From: Triparma columacea
Lineage: Eukaryota; Sar; Bolidophyceae; Parmales; Triparmaceae
DNA: 63,988 nucleotides
Assembly (NCBI GenBank): GCA_030267965.1
Contig: BRYA01000725.1
Span: 1-63,988 of the forward strand
Direction of reading: 5' to 3'
Under the pieces are notes generated by a model. It did not search any database, was not told the DNA's origin, and worked only from the letters and a program-made list of their open reading frames with translations. Position 1 is the first letter of the stretch; the number at the start of each line of letters is the position of its first letter. Shown here one piece after another: positions 1-10,500 of the stretch. Position numbers and translations under genes: made by a program.

Positions 1-57
1 ACCCTAACCCTAACCCTAACCCTAACCCTAACCCTAACCCTAACCCTAACCCTAACC
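1..57. repeat. Telomeric repeat (CCCTAA)n
   Basis: About nine tandem CCCTAA units start at the first base and decay into CCCCAACCC near base 57. This is the C-rich strand reading inward, so the chromosome end is to the left and the G strand is TTAGGG. The array is short, which probably reflects where the assembly stops and not the true telomere length. Confidence 0.97.
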
Positions 58-59
58 CC

Positions 60-265
60 AACCCACTACAAACCACTACAAACCACTACAAACCACTACA
101 AACAACTACAAACAACTACAAACAACTACAAACCACTTCAAACCACTTCAAACCACTTCAAACCACTTCAAACCACTTCAAACCACTTTAAACCACTTCA
201 AATTACTTCAAACCACTTCAAACAACTACAAACCACTAAAACCACTGCAAACCACTACAAACCAC
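60..265. repeat. Subtelomeric 10-bp tandem array
   Basis: About twenty tandem copies of a 10-bp unit, AACCACTACA, with variants AACAACTACA and AACCACTTCA. Variants are clustered: runs of ACTACA units come first, then runs of ACTTCA units. That pattern fits local expansion by slippage or unequal exchange. The start AACC resembles the telomeric unit. I see no coding content. Confidence 0.93.
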
Positions 266-289
266 TTAAAACCACTTAACACCACACTT

Positions 290-495
290 TCTCTCACTCT
301 CACACTCCTTTTCACTCTCACACTCTTTCCTACTTTCACACTCTTTCCTACTTTCACACTCTTTCCCACTTTCACACTCTTTCCTACTTTCACACTCTTT
401 CCTACTTTCACACTCTTTCCTACTTTCACACTCTTTCCCACTTTCACACTCTTTCCCACTTTCACACTCTTTCCCACTTTCACACTCCTTCCCAC
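290..495. repeat. Subtelomeric 18-bp array A
   Basis: About eleven tandem copies of an 18-bp unit close to CTTTCCYACTTTCACACT. Because 18 is a multiple of three, the minus strand reads as a repetitive peptide (KSVKVG)n, which I do not regard as a gene. The unit resembles those of the next two arrays. Confidence 0.92.
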
Positions 496-606
496 TTTAC
501 ACACCCTATCCCACTTTACACACCCTATCCCACTTTACACACCCTATCCCACTTTACACACCCTATCCCACTTTACACACCCTTACCACTTTACACACCC
601 ATCCCA
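496..606. repeat. Subtelomeric 18-bp array B
   Basis: About six tandem copies of an 18-bp unit close to CTATCCCACTTTACACAC, directly abutting array A. The unit differs from that of array A by few substitutions, so the two probably share an origin. A short (ACAAAC)n tract follows at about 607-636. Confidence 0.9.
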
Positions 607-679
607 ACAAACACAAACACAAACACAAACACAAATAATCAAGATCCCAATTAAGATACGGCCGGGTTACCCTGTCTAA

Positions 680-711
680 CAGATCCAAAAGTAACAGTTA
701 TCGTATCCTTT
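680..711. repeat. 32-bp direct repeat, left copy
   Basis: This 32-bp segment, starting CAGATC and ending TCGTATCCTTT, recurs at 1167-1198 with two substitutions. The two copies bracket the largest 18-bp array (C). Confidence 0.9.
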
Positions 712-1166
712 ACCCTTTACACACCTTTTACCCTTTACACACCTTTTACCCTTTACACACCTTTTACCCTTCACACACCTTTTACCCTTTACACACCTTT
801 TACCCTTTACACCCTTTACACCCTTTACACACCTTTTACCCTTTACACACCTTTTACCCTTTACACACCTTTTACCCTTTACACACCTTTTACCCTTTAC
901 ACACCTTTTACCCTTTACACACCTTTTACCCTTCACACACCTTTTACCCTTTACACACCTTTTACCCTTTACACACCTTTTACCCTTTACACACCTTTTA
1001 CCCTTTACACACCTTTTACCCTTTACACATCTTTTACCCTTTACACACCTTTTACCCTTTACACACCTTTTACCCTTTACACACCTTTTACCCTTTACAC
1101 ACCTTTTACTCTTTACACACACTTTACCCTTTACACACACTGTACTCTTTACACACACTTTACTAC
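706..1166. repeat. Subtelomeric 18-bp array C
   Basis: About 25 tandem copies of the 18-bp unit ACCTTTTACCCTTTACAC, with a deletion-type irregularity near 800-830 and more diverged units at the right edge. The minus strand reads (CVKGKR)n in one frame for about 160 residues. Period, codon-independent variation and surrounding arrays mark this as satellite DNA and not a gene. It is flanked by the 32-bp direct repeats. Confidence 0.95.
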
Positions 1167-1198
1167 CAGATCAAAAAGTAACGGTTATCGTATCCTTT
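1167..1198. repeat. 32-bp direct repeat, right copy
   Basis: Matches 680-711 with two substitutions. It forms the inner border of array C and of the regular satellite zone. Confidence 0.9.
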
Positions 1199-1816
1199 CT
1201 TACACACGTCTTTCCACCTTATACCCTCCTCCCTTCAACTCTCACTATTTAACTCTTCTCTCTTCTCCACAACAACACTCACACTCCTTTATTCATCCCC
1301 ATACACATCTACCACACTTACACACATCATTCCACCTTATACCCTCCTCTCTTCTACTCGCAACCCTCAACTTACTTCACTCCGCTCTAAAACCACACTC
1401 ACCTTCCTGTAATTTATTTCCATACACATCTACTACACTCTCATTATACTCACAAAACACTATAACACTATAACACTTCCACAATTCTTTAAAACTCCAT
1501 CCATATTTATAACACTACCATAACACTCACAAACCACTATAACATTGCCAAAACTCTTTAAAACTCCATACCTATCTACTACATTACTTCAATACTCACA
1601 AACCATAATAACATTCCAACCATACTTCTACTACACTTCCACAATGCTCACAAACCACTTTAACACTTCCACAGCGCTCAACATACGCCTAAAACATCAT
1701 AATCACAATTAAATCAATTTGTCTTACAAATGTTGCTGCCCTATTAGTCACTCCCAATCCTCATTTGGCACAACACTGCTTACCACAGCCTTCCCACCTC
1801 CTACCCCTATAATTTC
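1199..1816. repeat. Degenerate AT/C-rich subtelomeric repeats
   Basis: No credible coding sequence. About 118-bp units appear twice (near 1204-1320 and 1321-1440), sharing CCACCTTATACCCTCCTC and ATACACATCTACYACACT. From about 1440 to 1700 a looser repeat recurs, built on TCACAAACCACTATAACA and CTTTAAAACTCCAT. The 3' untranslated region of the minus-strand gene ending at 1817 must lie here. Confidence 0.75.
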
Positions 1817-4800
1817 TCAACCATCAGCGACTCCCACACTTGCTCTCCTAATACTTGCTCTCAAAGTACCTGCTAGACCACCCTCAGCTTCAGCGTCAAC
1901 ACTTGCTCTCCTTACACTTTCTCTCCTTCTAGCATCTCCATCTGATGGAATGAAATCAACAGGTACCCTAGCTTTAAATACATCAGTAAACCAATCTGGC
2001 TGCTCCTCTTCCCATTGAGCCCAATTTTGCTCAACCCATTTTTTAATTTCTCCTTCAATGGATACCCAATGTTTCCTAGATCTGTCTAACACTGCAAACT
2101 TTATTTCGTCACTTTTTCCTTCAAGGAAATATGCCATTGTCATATCCTTTGATCTCTGTGTGCTCCAAAAAGTGTGCAAGTACTTCTTCTCAATATTCAA
2201 AAAGAAGACAGCAAAACAAAGGGCAGTTATTGGAAAGGAAATCTTCATAATTAATGCTGCAATATATATTGCTCTCTCGCTTACATAAGATGAAGCTATG
2301 AATATTGACCCTGGCAGGCTTCCAATTGTCAATAGAAGTCCAAACAACCAATAGGCTCCACCAACTTCATTAGGATGTCTAAAATGCACCATTGAAGTGA
2401 AGTCTACAATGATCTTTACAATCGCTCTCATTAGAATACTACTCACAATCTCCACATTTCCCAATTGCTTCCAATACCAGAAGTCTCCCCTCAAAATTTT
2501 GACCAACAAGTACAGGACAAGGTCGGCTCCAATATAGAGAAAGGCCCAACGACCCCCAATCAAACCAAGAAGAACTATTGTTGTACATCTTATTAGGAGC
2601 ATCCCCGCTGTCAACAGCAACATTGATACAAATACTACTGTTCTTTTGCTTGCTCTAGCAGGTATATACCCATAGAAGTCTGGTGCCACTTCTCTCTGAG
2701 CAGGGTTTGTGTCCCAGTCATAACTAATTGTTGCAGAGGCAAAGCCTGTTGAAATTGCTGACACTGCAACAGAAAGCCATGCTGTAGATCCAACACCTTT
2801 GTCGCTGGTTGCTATTGCCATAAGTTGGATGATCACTCCAGGGATGGCCTCAGCAAACATCTCGACAATTTTCATAGATGTCATCTCAAACATTGGGTCA
2901 GCTGCAGCCCCAACCTCATGCTTTGCCCCTGTTGCTACCCTGTAAGCATCAACTGCAGGCTTATAGCCAATTAAAATAGGAATCCACTCCCGCAAAACCC
3001 TTTTCATCCCCAACTTTCTGTACTGTCCCAAAACAGTAAGCATCTGAAGCCCAATTGACACTACCAAACTTGCGAAAGATGCCTTAAAGTATCCATAGTT
3101 CTTATCACTCCAAAACATGTAAGTCACATACACATCAGTCAACAAATCAAGCATGCTTGTTGCAGCGCCAACAGTCACCCTTGCCTTTAAGCCTAGTTTT
3201 GACTTCATAAATAGATTCATAACAATCTCCTCAAGCATGGGCCTTAACCATACTTGCTCGTTCATGACTTCTCGCACTTCAGTGAATTGGTGTGCCCACT
3301 CATCTACAGCATGAGCAGCAGTCAAAGTAGTCAACATGACTGCTTTCATTGCACTCCCAATCTCCCACCCCCTGGCTTCCTCCTCACTATTATCTTCTCC
3401 CTCATTTGTTGCTCTCCTTTTAAATTTGTTCATAACCACAGCATACAGCATAGTTCTCATGAATCCATGCTGCTCCGTAATCTCTTTCAGTGCCCTATTG
3501 GCAGCAATAAATTGCCTTACGACCTCTACTTTACTGTCCCCAACATTCCTTCTCTTCACTCTCTCCATCAGCTGCTCTCCAAACCTCCTGCCATCCTCTT
3601 CATTGGCTTCTGAGCTGCATAAAAGATTATCAAAATAGATGGCAGCCTGACTACCCTGATTAACCCTAACCCTAGCACTGCTCTTTGCTGCAGCCTTTGT
3701 GATCTCATTTCCCAGCTCCAGCCTTGTGACAATATTTATCTTGGTCTCTTTTTTACCAACCCTGCAGAACCTCACTGCAAAATCTTCTGTTGCTTGAGAC
3801 TGCAACCCTCTCTCTTTGATTGCTTCACTCATGATAACAAGAGTGCTCTTATCTGCTCTATACAAACGCATCTTTGAGACAAAGGTCACATCAAATCTTT
3901 GCAACGTTGTTTTGATGCACTCCTTTGCCTTGACCTCTAAATCAAAGTCGTTACCTGCAATTGCAGCTTCCCTCACTAAGCCCTTAGTCTGAAGCCTGTC
4001 CACATCCCAAAAGTATGCAGCTGCTTCCTCAAAGCCTATCCTCAAGGTAACTGAGATCATTCCCCAGCTCTTTCCTCCTGCTTCTGCACCAACAGTTGCT
4101 CTAATCATGTCAAACAGTGGTAAGAGTTTTGTGTCGCCCCTCACCTTGAGATTTTTCATCTTCTTGACAATCTCCATCCTCCTTGGCTTGTCAATCTCAT
4201 TAGTCTTATCAAACTTTTGGCGCAATTTTGATGCAATGGTTAGGAACTTTGTACCCAACTTTTCAATGACTGCGTTGGGTATGGGGCTGTGAAAATCTGT
4301 TTGTGTTTGTAGTGTAGCTCTTGTTTGTTGAACACCACCCAAAGGAGGTAAAGATTCAAACATCCAGATTGCGTGCACAGTGCCAACAATGTGGCCAAAC
4401 TTGACAGGGTGTTCCTTTGTCAAGTCATCTGTGCTCTGCGTATTAATCCACAAAACATCTCTGCCGTCCATGATTTCCCTTTTCCATGTCACCTTGGTTC
4501 TGAAGTCCCTGTAAGCAAATCCAGGTATGCCAAGATCTCTTGTGGAGAAGTAGTATAGTGAGTGATTGTTGATGTTCTTCACAGTTATGTCAACTATACC
4601 ATATTGTTTTAGTGTTTTCATTGTATAGCGGCTGTTGAGTTCTACCATTGCATGTGCTGCGCATTCATAAACACTGGCATCTACTATTGTGGTTCCTATA
4701 GCAACACCATGTGAATCTCCAACAACATGGGCGCCCCTCATCTCAACTTTTAAATCGGGGCTTTCGACTTCATACGCCCCAATTCCTTCCTTGCCCTTCT

Positions 4801-6987
4801 TGTAGAACTCCTTGCCTCTCTGGATTGCCTTTTCCTCCTCTTCTGTATAAGTTTGCTGCTCATTTTGTATAACTTTGGCAAGCAACTCTCGTGTAATCGA
4901 GTCCTTCTCGTCATCAGTTTTTGCAAACTTGTTCCTGATGTCAATAATGCTCTTTGCATAATTAGATGACAAGTAACTCATTACAAATGTTGGCACAGAA
5001 CTCTTGATGTCAACCCTGGAAGCAAATGTGACACGGCACTGAGGGGTTCCCTTATCAGTTGGTAGCGCTTCAAACAGCCATGTTGTTGTTACAGATGCAC
5101 GAACAGTCCCAGAGGTCAATGGGAAGTCGTTATCCAACAGGTTGGTGTCTTTGTACACTGTCCAACAGGCCTTGTCTCCTTGATCCTTTTTCCAGTAACA
5201 CACTGTCCTGTACTCCCTATCAGAGAAACCTCTTACGCCAAGATTCCTTCTACTTAAGTACAGTTGTGAGTGGTCATTCAATTTCTTTGTTTTGATCGCC
5301 TTGTACACTTTTCCAAGCTTGGCCTTTCTCTCCTTTGAATCCTTGATGAAATCATATGCCACGCATTCTTCCAAGGAAGCGTCTACAACTGCCTCGGCCA
5401 TGCCAATCACAAGGCTTTCGCCATCAATGTTACCAGCTTTCACCTTCACCCTGGGATCTGGACACTTCACATCTTTGAAGGTCTTGCTTGCCTTGCATTT
5501 CATGTAGAATTCCTTGCCTTCCTTGATTGCCTCCTCCTCCTCATCGGTGTAATGTTGGGGCTCGTTCTTTATAATATTTTTGAGAGTCAGCAGTGCTTCC
5601 ATGTCTATCTCGTCGTTGCTCTTGATTTTAAGGTGTTCTTTTGGCACACCGTCCTGGGCAGTGTCTCCGGATGTAGTAAGTTCCTTCACTCCATTTCCCT
5701 GAGGCTCAACATGTCCCATCTCAATGTCGTCATCCATGTTGCGTACTATATCTTCTTCTTTGCCTAGCTCCTCTTCATCTCCTGCAACGAGTCGCTCCTT
5801 ATTCTCGGTTCCATATAAAGATTTCTCAAGAGTGCCGAGCGCCGCAGCGCCGGTGCTTCTTTCAGAAACGGCCTTAAGAACATTGTTCTCCTTCATCAAC
5901 TCGTCATTAATGTCACCGAGGCGCTTGTTCTCGGCAACGGACCTTACCGCAGCAGCCTTAAGCTCGGCAATCTCCCTCCCCTGAGCGTCGACGATGGTCT
6001 TCAACCTTATAATCTCCTCGTTCATATTTGTGACGTTCGCGGACATGTCGCGATTGATGGGTGTGGGAAAAACGGTAGTTATGTGGTCGGCGGTTGCCGG
6101 GACGGCGGATGACGGGTCAGCAGACGATGGGCCGGCGGATGACGGGCCGGCGGATGACGGGCCGGCGGATGACGGGCCGGCGGATGACGGGCCGGCGGAT
6201 GACGGGCCATCGGCCGCACGGCTGGCGGATGATGGGCCATCGGTTGCACGGCCAGCGGTTTCACGGCCGGCGAAAAGCGGCGCATCGCTAAGATTATTAT
6301 CTTCCGCAAGCTGACCTTCAACTGCGCCAGAAATTTCTGGGGTTGTGGGGGGAGGTGGAAATGTTGTTGGAAAAAGGTCAAAAAAGACATAATTTGAAAC
6401 GCTCACAAATCAGTTCCCCTGCTCTTCGCCGAAACACTAGATTGTCCTCCTCCTGATTTTCGTCGCTACGCAAACTTACCTTGCCCAGAGTTCTCATGGG
6501 ACAATTCAGATGCTGCAGAGGAGACGACATTGCGAGAAAAAGTGAGTTTTTTACCAAAGTTTTGACGCACCTCCCACAACTTTCCTACCCTCCTCTGAGG
6601 AAGAAAAATGCCCTGCCCCTTCTTTGGCGTTCGACGCTCACTCACCTCGTTCATTGTCTCCATGGTCATTTTCAGAACCTGTGGTTTCGGGGATTTTGGT
6701 GTTTTTTGAGCTTCTTGAGAGTTTATTTGACGCGCACCTCAAGGACTTCTCCTCCTGTCCCTAAACATGAAAATACTATCCTCCCCCTCCTCCCCCACAG
6801 ACGAATACTCACCTTGGGCAGCGTCCCCACTAGGCCTTTCACTTGTCAAAGGAGGACTTATTTGCCTCTCATGTCCTAAACTGGGCACTGAGGGCCTGCC
6901 TCGTAGCACCGGAGCGCCGCTTTCGTACGCATGCGTCCCCGCTGTAGCGTCTTGCTTCTCCCCTCGAGGTTCGTTTTCCATGTCCAT
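1817..6987 (-). CDS. START-domain protein with XK-like polytopic C terminus
   Basis: Exons (minus): 6813-6987, 6646-6678, 6480-6512, 1817-6336; all junctions are GT-AG, phase 1, giving 1586 residues. The ATG at 6987 follows an in-frame TAA 12 nt upstream. Early residues are acidic and disordered with (GPSSA)n repeats. A coiled coil follows at about 175-235. Then come two similar START-like segments (about 345-550 and 590-790; both contain EGKEFY- or RGKEFY-type starts) and a third, more diverged one (about 820-990). From about 1140 to 1475 there are eight or more hydrophobic helices. The motifs LLTDVYVTYMFW and EAIPGVIIQL resemble XK-related proteins, whose members scramble lipids. The tail has RRxS-type sites (RRESVRRAS, IRRAS). 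START domains bind lipids, so a lipid-sensing or lipid-moving membrane protein is likely. START assignment is moderate, XK-like assignment weaker. It is the first gene from the telomere. Confidence 0.8.
6090..6235. repeat. 15-bp coding minisatellite (GPSSA repeats)
   Basis: Tandem 15-bp units close to GCCGGCGGATGACGG, perfect in the centre (about 6130-6205) and drifting at both sides. On the minus strand each encodes GPSSA in the disordered N-terminal part of the START protein. Copy number is likely to vary between strains. Confidence 0.9.
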
Positions 6988-7571
6988 GTGCTTCAGCTCT
7001 TAACTCTTGATGTTTCTTGGATTGGTGGAACGAGCAAACGTTGAGAGTGAGTGAACTGTCGATTTCGTTGTGTGTGCGAACAAGTTGGCCCTCGGTTATA
7101 CAAGCCAACACAATGCGCTCCCATTGAGTGGTAAAGCACAAAATCATTCTTCCAATTCCTTCATCTCCCCCAACAGCCCTCCTCATCGGGCTGAACCTTC
7201 CTCAATATTGTGACCCCACATAGCACGCGTAACCCTCGCCGCCCTCCTTGGCCCACCTGTCCTCTCCACTTACCTCCTCACGACCCCTCTCGTAATCCCG
7301 CTCTTCCAAGGGTCCCAAGAAGTTGTCAAAATCCTTGGTCGATCAGAATGCCCAAGAAGTGTTATTTGCTCTGTTATTTGCTCCTGATGGTACAACGCTT
7401 GAAAACTGTTTCTCTCGACGATATTTCTACACTATGGTTGAAGTAGAGCTAAGATTGTAGATTCAATAAGCTTGAAAAGAATAGTGGTCGCCTGTGTAAA
7501 ACTTCCATCATTTATTTCTCCCATTTTGTCACAAAAAGTGTTTTCGTTTGCGCACGCTTCAGTTCAGTTTA
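6988..7571. other. Intergenic: START gene promoter side and RUN/RhoGAP/TLDc gene 3' side
   Basis: Both neighbours are on the minus strand, so this stretch should hold the 5' region of the START gene (right of 6987) and the 3' untranslated region of the next gene (left of 7572). Only short open frames occur and none shows domain or splice support. Confidence 0.6.
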
Positions 7572-10500
7572 TTATATGTCAAAGGCCCAGACCTCCATGT
7601 TCTCGACGACGAATTCTTCGAGGCCGCTGATTGGCTTGGTATTTCCAAAAATTATTGAAGGTGAGGAGCTGCCCATGGAGAGGTCCTGGTCGAGGTAGAG
7701 GGCAAAGGTGCCTCCCTCCCCACTCCCCATGCCCAGGAAGTCCTGGCTCCCTATCATGAAGAGGTTTCCCGCCCTCTTCTATGACCCAGCCTTTGCCTTC
7801 TTGTGAGTGTGGACGACAAAGTTTCCGGCGACGTCCCACTCAAAGATGAAGCAGTCTTTCCCCCCGTAGAATGAACCCCCTTTGTCCTTCCATTGCTCGT
7901 CCGCAAAGGCTCCAAATATCTTGTCTGTCTCGTCCCGTAGAAGCAGGAGGGTGTACGAGTGACCATCTGCTGCATGGTAGAAGTTACTGAGGCCTTCGTC
8001 CTCTGGAATGAGAGGAGGGTGGGTGGGGTAGAATGGGGTGAGGGAAGGCGAAACGAAGGTGACGAGAACTTTTAACATCTCACCTTCTCCTTGGCAGTGT
8101 GTTTGTGAGTCGTAAATTTTCATTATCTCCCTTCTCTGCACGTAGTGGGGAAATGCCCTTGAGACCTGCTTGAGCATGCGTTCGTCCAAGATGCGGCTGT
8201 TCTTGAGGAACCGTTTTTGCTTCGCAGTGGTTGGGAGCATTACATCTGCGTTTCCCCTATAACCATGCCCCTGCCCCTGTCCCTGTCCCTGTCCCTGCTC
8301 TTCACCCTCCGCTGATATCTCAAATCTTGTGAGGCTCGCTTCGTCCGTCGCGGCGCCTTCTGCCCTCTCGACTAGCCAACTCTCCTTCCACTTCACATAT
8401 CTCTCCCAGCAGTCGTCTAGCTTGAGCGTGCTCTCACCCACCCCCAAAGTCGCTGATATTCCTTCCCTGACCTTGGCAACCCCCCCTTCGAAGTCTTCCT
8501 GAAGGATGAGCCAGCATATTGCCGTGAGCTCGCAAAAGACAAGCACTGACCCCACGGTGATGCTAGCGATCCTACAATCCGAAGCGAGGAGAGTCGCGAA
8601 AAGTGTGAGGACAAATGGCGAAGTTGGATCATTGACGCAAAATTCTCGCTCCTTGTCCACCTCACCTTTTCCCGCCCCCGGCCCCGCCCCCGCCACGACT
8701 CGCATCCTTACTGCAGAGCAAGAAAAAGTGAGAAGGTGCGCTAACTTCTCCCACACTTTCCACGTTGAAGGCCGACTTCCCCCCGATCCCAGTCGCTTTT
8801 CCAACCATTGAAACAAACTGTTCGCTCATTTGGGAGATCGTCGGAAGCCCGCTGCCCAGCTTCTCGAATATGTCCGCCGCTTGACGCTCGTAATTCGAGG
8901 CAAAATGAGCTAATGAGAGCAAGGATATCACGCTCGTTTTGCTGAGTTCGCTCTTGGTGTCTCCGAAGATATTGAGGTCCTCAAGAATAGCACTCCCTTC
9001 CTTTCCCTCTAGCGCCTCGGCATTTTCCCCCTTGCTCACAACAATGCTGAGAAAGTCGGCCACTATTTCAACGTCCTCCGACCCACACTCTCCAATCCCC
9101 CCTTCGACAAATCTTTCTCCCTTGATTACGAGGCCTCCCGCATCGTCGTCGTCGCCCTCCTTGACGAGCCTAACATCGAGCTTTCTGTTCAGTGTTTCCA
9201 TCAAAGCATTCAGCTCTCCGACCCTTCCCTTGAGTTTATCCTTCCTGCTCTCAATATCTCCGCTCAATCCCTCGACGTAAAAGTCAACGTCCTCCAAGAT
9301 CATCCTCATTACCTCCGCCGCCTCGACCGCGTCCTGCAGCTCCATGTTATCGTTCGAGTCCCCCCTCGTCCTCATCGTCGCATCGTCTCGCCTCCCACTC
9401 CCCATGAGCACCGGCGCAAGCAGCAGCGTGGACCGAACAGCAGTTAGTTCGTTGCGCCTGGAGTGCGTGTGGCTGGTCGCGAGAGAGAGGAGGCGGAGGA
9501 GCCTGGTGAAGATGATGGATGCTGGTGGGGGCACGTTGCCTTCTATCAACAGCTTGACGTTACGGCGCCTCTCGTCAATATTCGAGAGTCCCATGGCCGC
9601 GATAAGGGCGTCACGGCAAGGGATCATAGGCTCTGGAAGGCACCTGAGCCAATACACGAAGAGAGCTGATGCCTCGGTAGCTATGAGAGTTGGGGAAGGG
9701 GGGCGAGTTGAGATTATCGTATTTTTCATGAGCTCTCGATGACCTTAAACTTGGCCACCTCCCCTTGCTCACCTGACATTTCCCCCGCTGTTTCCAACCT
9801 CTCCAACAAGTCATCATCAGGCACGGAATTAACCTTCTCGTGGAATATACCCGCCGCATCGATGTCTTCCTCTACGATCCTTAGCAGTCTGAGGATCGCA
9901 GTCGGGGGGGCGAGGGAAGGATCGTACGTTGCGATGCTCGAGGAGAAAACCTTGGACTTCGAAAGCACTTCGATGGGGGTTCCGAAGATGGATAGTGTCT
10001 TGAAGCGCGTTTGATTGTCGGCGCTTGTTCTTTGATTTCCGGCGCTTGTTCGGGTAATCCCACGAGCGGCAGCTGCTAGGGCAGTTGTTGTCCCCCCTTC
10101 CGCCTCCCCTTTGTTGAATTTGTTGTGGCCCATGGGTTTAGCAACCTGCGTGCCACGAAATGGTTAGCTGCATTTGATAATCACCGGCAATACCGCCCTT
10201 CTCATCCCGTCAAATTCCGCCGCTCTTACCTCCACCCCCTCCTTCCCTTCGTTGTAGTAGTTGAAGGCCGCTGCAATCCCCTGGTCCACAAAATCGGCGA
10301 ACTTGTCCATACCCTCTTCTATAGTGTTGGTGTTCTTGACCTCCTCTTTTAGCATCATCCCCGCCTCCTTGACCTTCTTTTCTATCCCACCCACCCCCCC
10401 CCCCGTTTCCTCCACCCCCTTCCCCCCCCTGTTCTTCTTTGGATTGAATTCGTCATCGAACTTCTGCCTCTTCTTGTAGCAATTAAAAGGGATCGGCCAC

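Noticed and set aside
226..504. Minus-strand frame with (KSVKVG)n repeats
   Set aside because: It is a translation of the 18-bp satellite; the period is a multiple of three, so any frame stays open.
676..1158. Minus-strand frame with (CVKGKR)n repeats, 160 codons
   Set aside because: Same reason: satellite array C, no non-repeat domain, and flanked by other satellites.
8666..8800. A 44-nt intron ending at CTCTGCAG in the RUN/RhoGAP/TLDc gene
   Set aside because: Removing it breaks phase with the next exon (needs phase 2), while reading through keeps the frame.
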